From: CAZZKG01 sp964654825
GTDB taxonomy: Bacteria; Gemmatimonadota; CAZMKB01
Length of the DNA stretch: 41,469 bases
Assembly: GCA_964654825.1 (NCBI GenBank)
Contig: CAZZKG010000030.1
Span: forward strand, 1-41,469
Direction of reading: 5' to 3'
Shown: one piece after another, positions 40,340 through 41,469 of the stretch
Position numbering within the stretch: position 1 is the stretch's first letter
How the letters are laid out: the number at the start of each line of letters is the position of its first letter
Made by a program: the position numbers and the translations under genes
Notes under the pieces: generated by a model
Database searches by the model: none
Seen by the model: the letters and a program-made list of their open reading frames with translations, nothing else
What the model was told of the DNA's origin: nothing

Positions 40340-41416
40340 ATGAAGCATACTATTCTGAATACTCTTCTTCTACTCAGTTCACTTCTTTTGTCATTTATTA
40401 TAGCCGAATTCGTTTTGAGGACTTTTGGATATGAAAACTATTATTGGACGACTACGCATGAAAAATTCTGGCACTATCATCCGATTATGGGATGGCATCA
40501 CCAATCCGGACAAAAAGATTATTTAGAAAAACCTCAGTTTAGAGTCAAGGTTAATATAAATCAAAAGGGTTTACGGGATATTGATTATCCCTATAAACGA
40601 ATACAGGACAAGAAGCGAATTCTCGTTTTAGGAGATTCCTTTGTCTGGGGGTGGGGTGTTGAACAAGAGCAAATATTTACTGAACAAATGGAACGGCTGC
40701 TTTCAAATGTTGAGGTGATAAATGCTGGCGTAGCTGGTTATAGTACAGATCAAGAATTGTTATGGCTGCGGTATGAGGGTGCGAGATATACGCCTGACCT
40801 GGTTGTCTTGGTAATGTGTGGAAATGATGACTATGCGAATAATAAAGAATCAGTGTATATTGTTCATCCCAAGCCCGTTTTTACATTGGATGAAGATAAC
40901 GAACTTAAAATCCAAAATGTACCTGTTCCAATACCCTCATTCTCAAGGAAGGTTATCTACTTTGGATGTAAATATTCAAGTTTAGTTACATTGCTTATGA
41001 TAAGAGTGCGACCACGCTTGATTGATTTGCTTAAATCATCATTACTTACATTTGATCGTATTGGAAATAATTGTTCTGACAACGAAGGATCCGAGTTGTC
41101 TATTGAACATTCAATCAATCAATCAAAATTAACTTTAAAATTGCTAGATACAATGAAAAATGAAGTCGAAGAGATGGGAGCTAGATTTTTAATCATCAGC
41201 ACCAGCAGCTACTGGATAAGTGAATCTTTTGATACATATGAAGATTTTATTCGATCCTTGAGAGAGAATCATTTCGATATCTTGGACTTAGAAACAATAA
41301 AAGGATACAATTCAGATAAAAATTTTATAAAAGGTGATGGACATTGGAATAAAAACGGACATCTATTTGTAGCAGAACAAGTCATGGCATTTTTAAATGA
41401 AAATAGGATTTTATAA
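40340..41416 (+). CDS. Membrane-anchored SGNH/GDSL-family hydrolase-like protein
   Basis: The 358-residue protein starts with a single membrane anchor (about 5-27, LNTLLLLSSLLLSFIIAEFV). SGNH blocks follow: block I VLGDSFVWGWGV (nucleophile Ser), block II INAGVAGYSTDQELLWL (Gly), block III VMCGNDDYANN (Asn), and block V GDGHWNKNGH (Asp-x-x-His type). Such proteins are commonly O-acetyl esterases or transferases acting on extracellular polysaccharide (family knowledge; substrate not determinable here). Codon usage and composition are markedly A+T-rich compared with every gene to the left, suggesting horizontal transfer or the edge of a polysaccharide cluster that continues beyond the window. 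Confidence 0.82.
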   Translation: MKHTILNTLLLLSSLLLSFIIAEFVLRTFGYENYYWTTTHEKFWHYHPIMGWHHQSGQKDYLEKPQFRVKVNINQKGLRDIDYPYKRIQDKKRILVLGDSFVWGWGVEQEQIFTEQMERLLSNVEVINAGVAGYSTDQELLWLRYEGARYTPDLVVLVMCGNDDYANNKESVYIVHPKPVFTLDEDNELKIQNVPVPIPSFSRKVIYFGCKYSSLVTLLMIRVRPRLIDLLKSSLLTFDRIGNNCSDNEGSELSIEHSINQSKLTLKLLDTMKNEVEEMGARFLIISTSSYWISESFDTYEDFIRSLRENHFDILDLETIKGYNSDKNFIKGDGHWNKNGHLFVAEQVMAFLNENRIL

Positions 41417-41469
41417 ACCAAACCGCTGATTGAAAATTATTCAGAATGCAGTACTTTCAATAACTGTCA

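Noticed and set aside
1..41469. CRISPR array, prophage or complete insertion sequence
   Set aside because: No regularly spaced repeats, integrase, transposase or phage structural genes were seen.

Overview
This window is a chromosomal segment of a Gram-negative-type bacterium. It carries a heptose (LPS-core) activation pair, a complete-looking type II secretion operon and several exported proteins. Gene order is classical for a bacterial core genome (thrS-infC-rpmI-rplT-pheS-pheT, then zapA, rny, ymdB, folD, xseAB, ispA, dxs, nadK, recN). The combination of RNase Y with YmdB, a GspL that looks like a PilM+PilN fusion, and secreted proteins with CARDB-like or propeller-like folds reminds me of FCB-group candidate phyla (Krumholzibacteriota, Latescibacterota, Eisenbacteria and relatives). 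That placement is an inference from memory and is not proven here.

Layout. Bases 1-120 hold a short repeat with direct and inverted copies of a TGACTGTCCC-type element. From 234 to 7470 lies a translation block: a PtsN-like EIIA protein, threonyl-tRNA synthetase, IF-3, L35, L20 and both PheRS subunits. infC has its own promoter, a structured leader ending in an intrinsic terminator, and an AUC start codon. From 7454 to 10122 come a small coiled-coil protein, ZapA, a probable 6S RNA with its own promoter, and RNase Y. From 10150 to 18840 is a tightly packed housekeeping run (YmdB, FolD, XseA/B, prenyl synthase, Dxs, NadK, RecN). From 18866 to 24401 is sugar and envelope metabolism plus nucleotide and RNA housekeeping (GalT, GlgA, HldE-type kinase and adenylyltransferase as separate genes, RNase PH, RdgB), followed by tRNA-Pro(UGG).

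The region 24529-26387 is accessory. It holds a 71-residue membrane protein behind a near-consensus promoter, a strong terminator, what looks like the collapsed ends of a type III DNA methyltransferase gene, and a MntA/HepT (nucleotidyltransferase/HEPN) toxin-antitoxin pair. The HEPN toxin reading frame is interrupted by one in-frame amber codon. This reads as a decaying defence locus.

From 26388 to 37049 runs a type II secretion operon in the order gspE-F-G-H-I-J-K-L-M-C-D, with the secretin last and no prepilin peptidase gene. Facing it on the minus strand is a 604-residue exported protein. Divergent from that is a 317-residue exported propeller-like protein. Both have excellent sigma-70-type promoters and could be clients of the secretion system (inference). 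The window ends with an A+T-rich SGNH-hydrolase-like membrane-anchored gene that looks acquired.

No wholly new system is demonstrated. The observations most worth checking are the AUC-started, attenuated infC; the unannotated 6S RNA; the nonsense-inactivated HEPN toxin next to a methyltransferase scar; the small coiled-coil partner upstream of zapA; and the GalT-GlgA pairing without other galactose genes.
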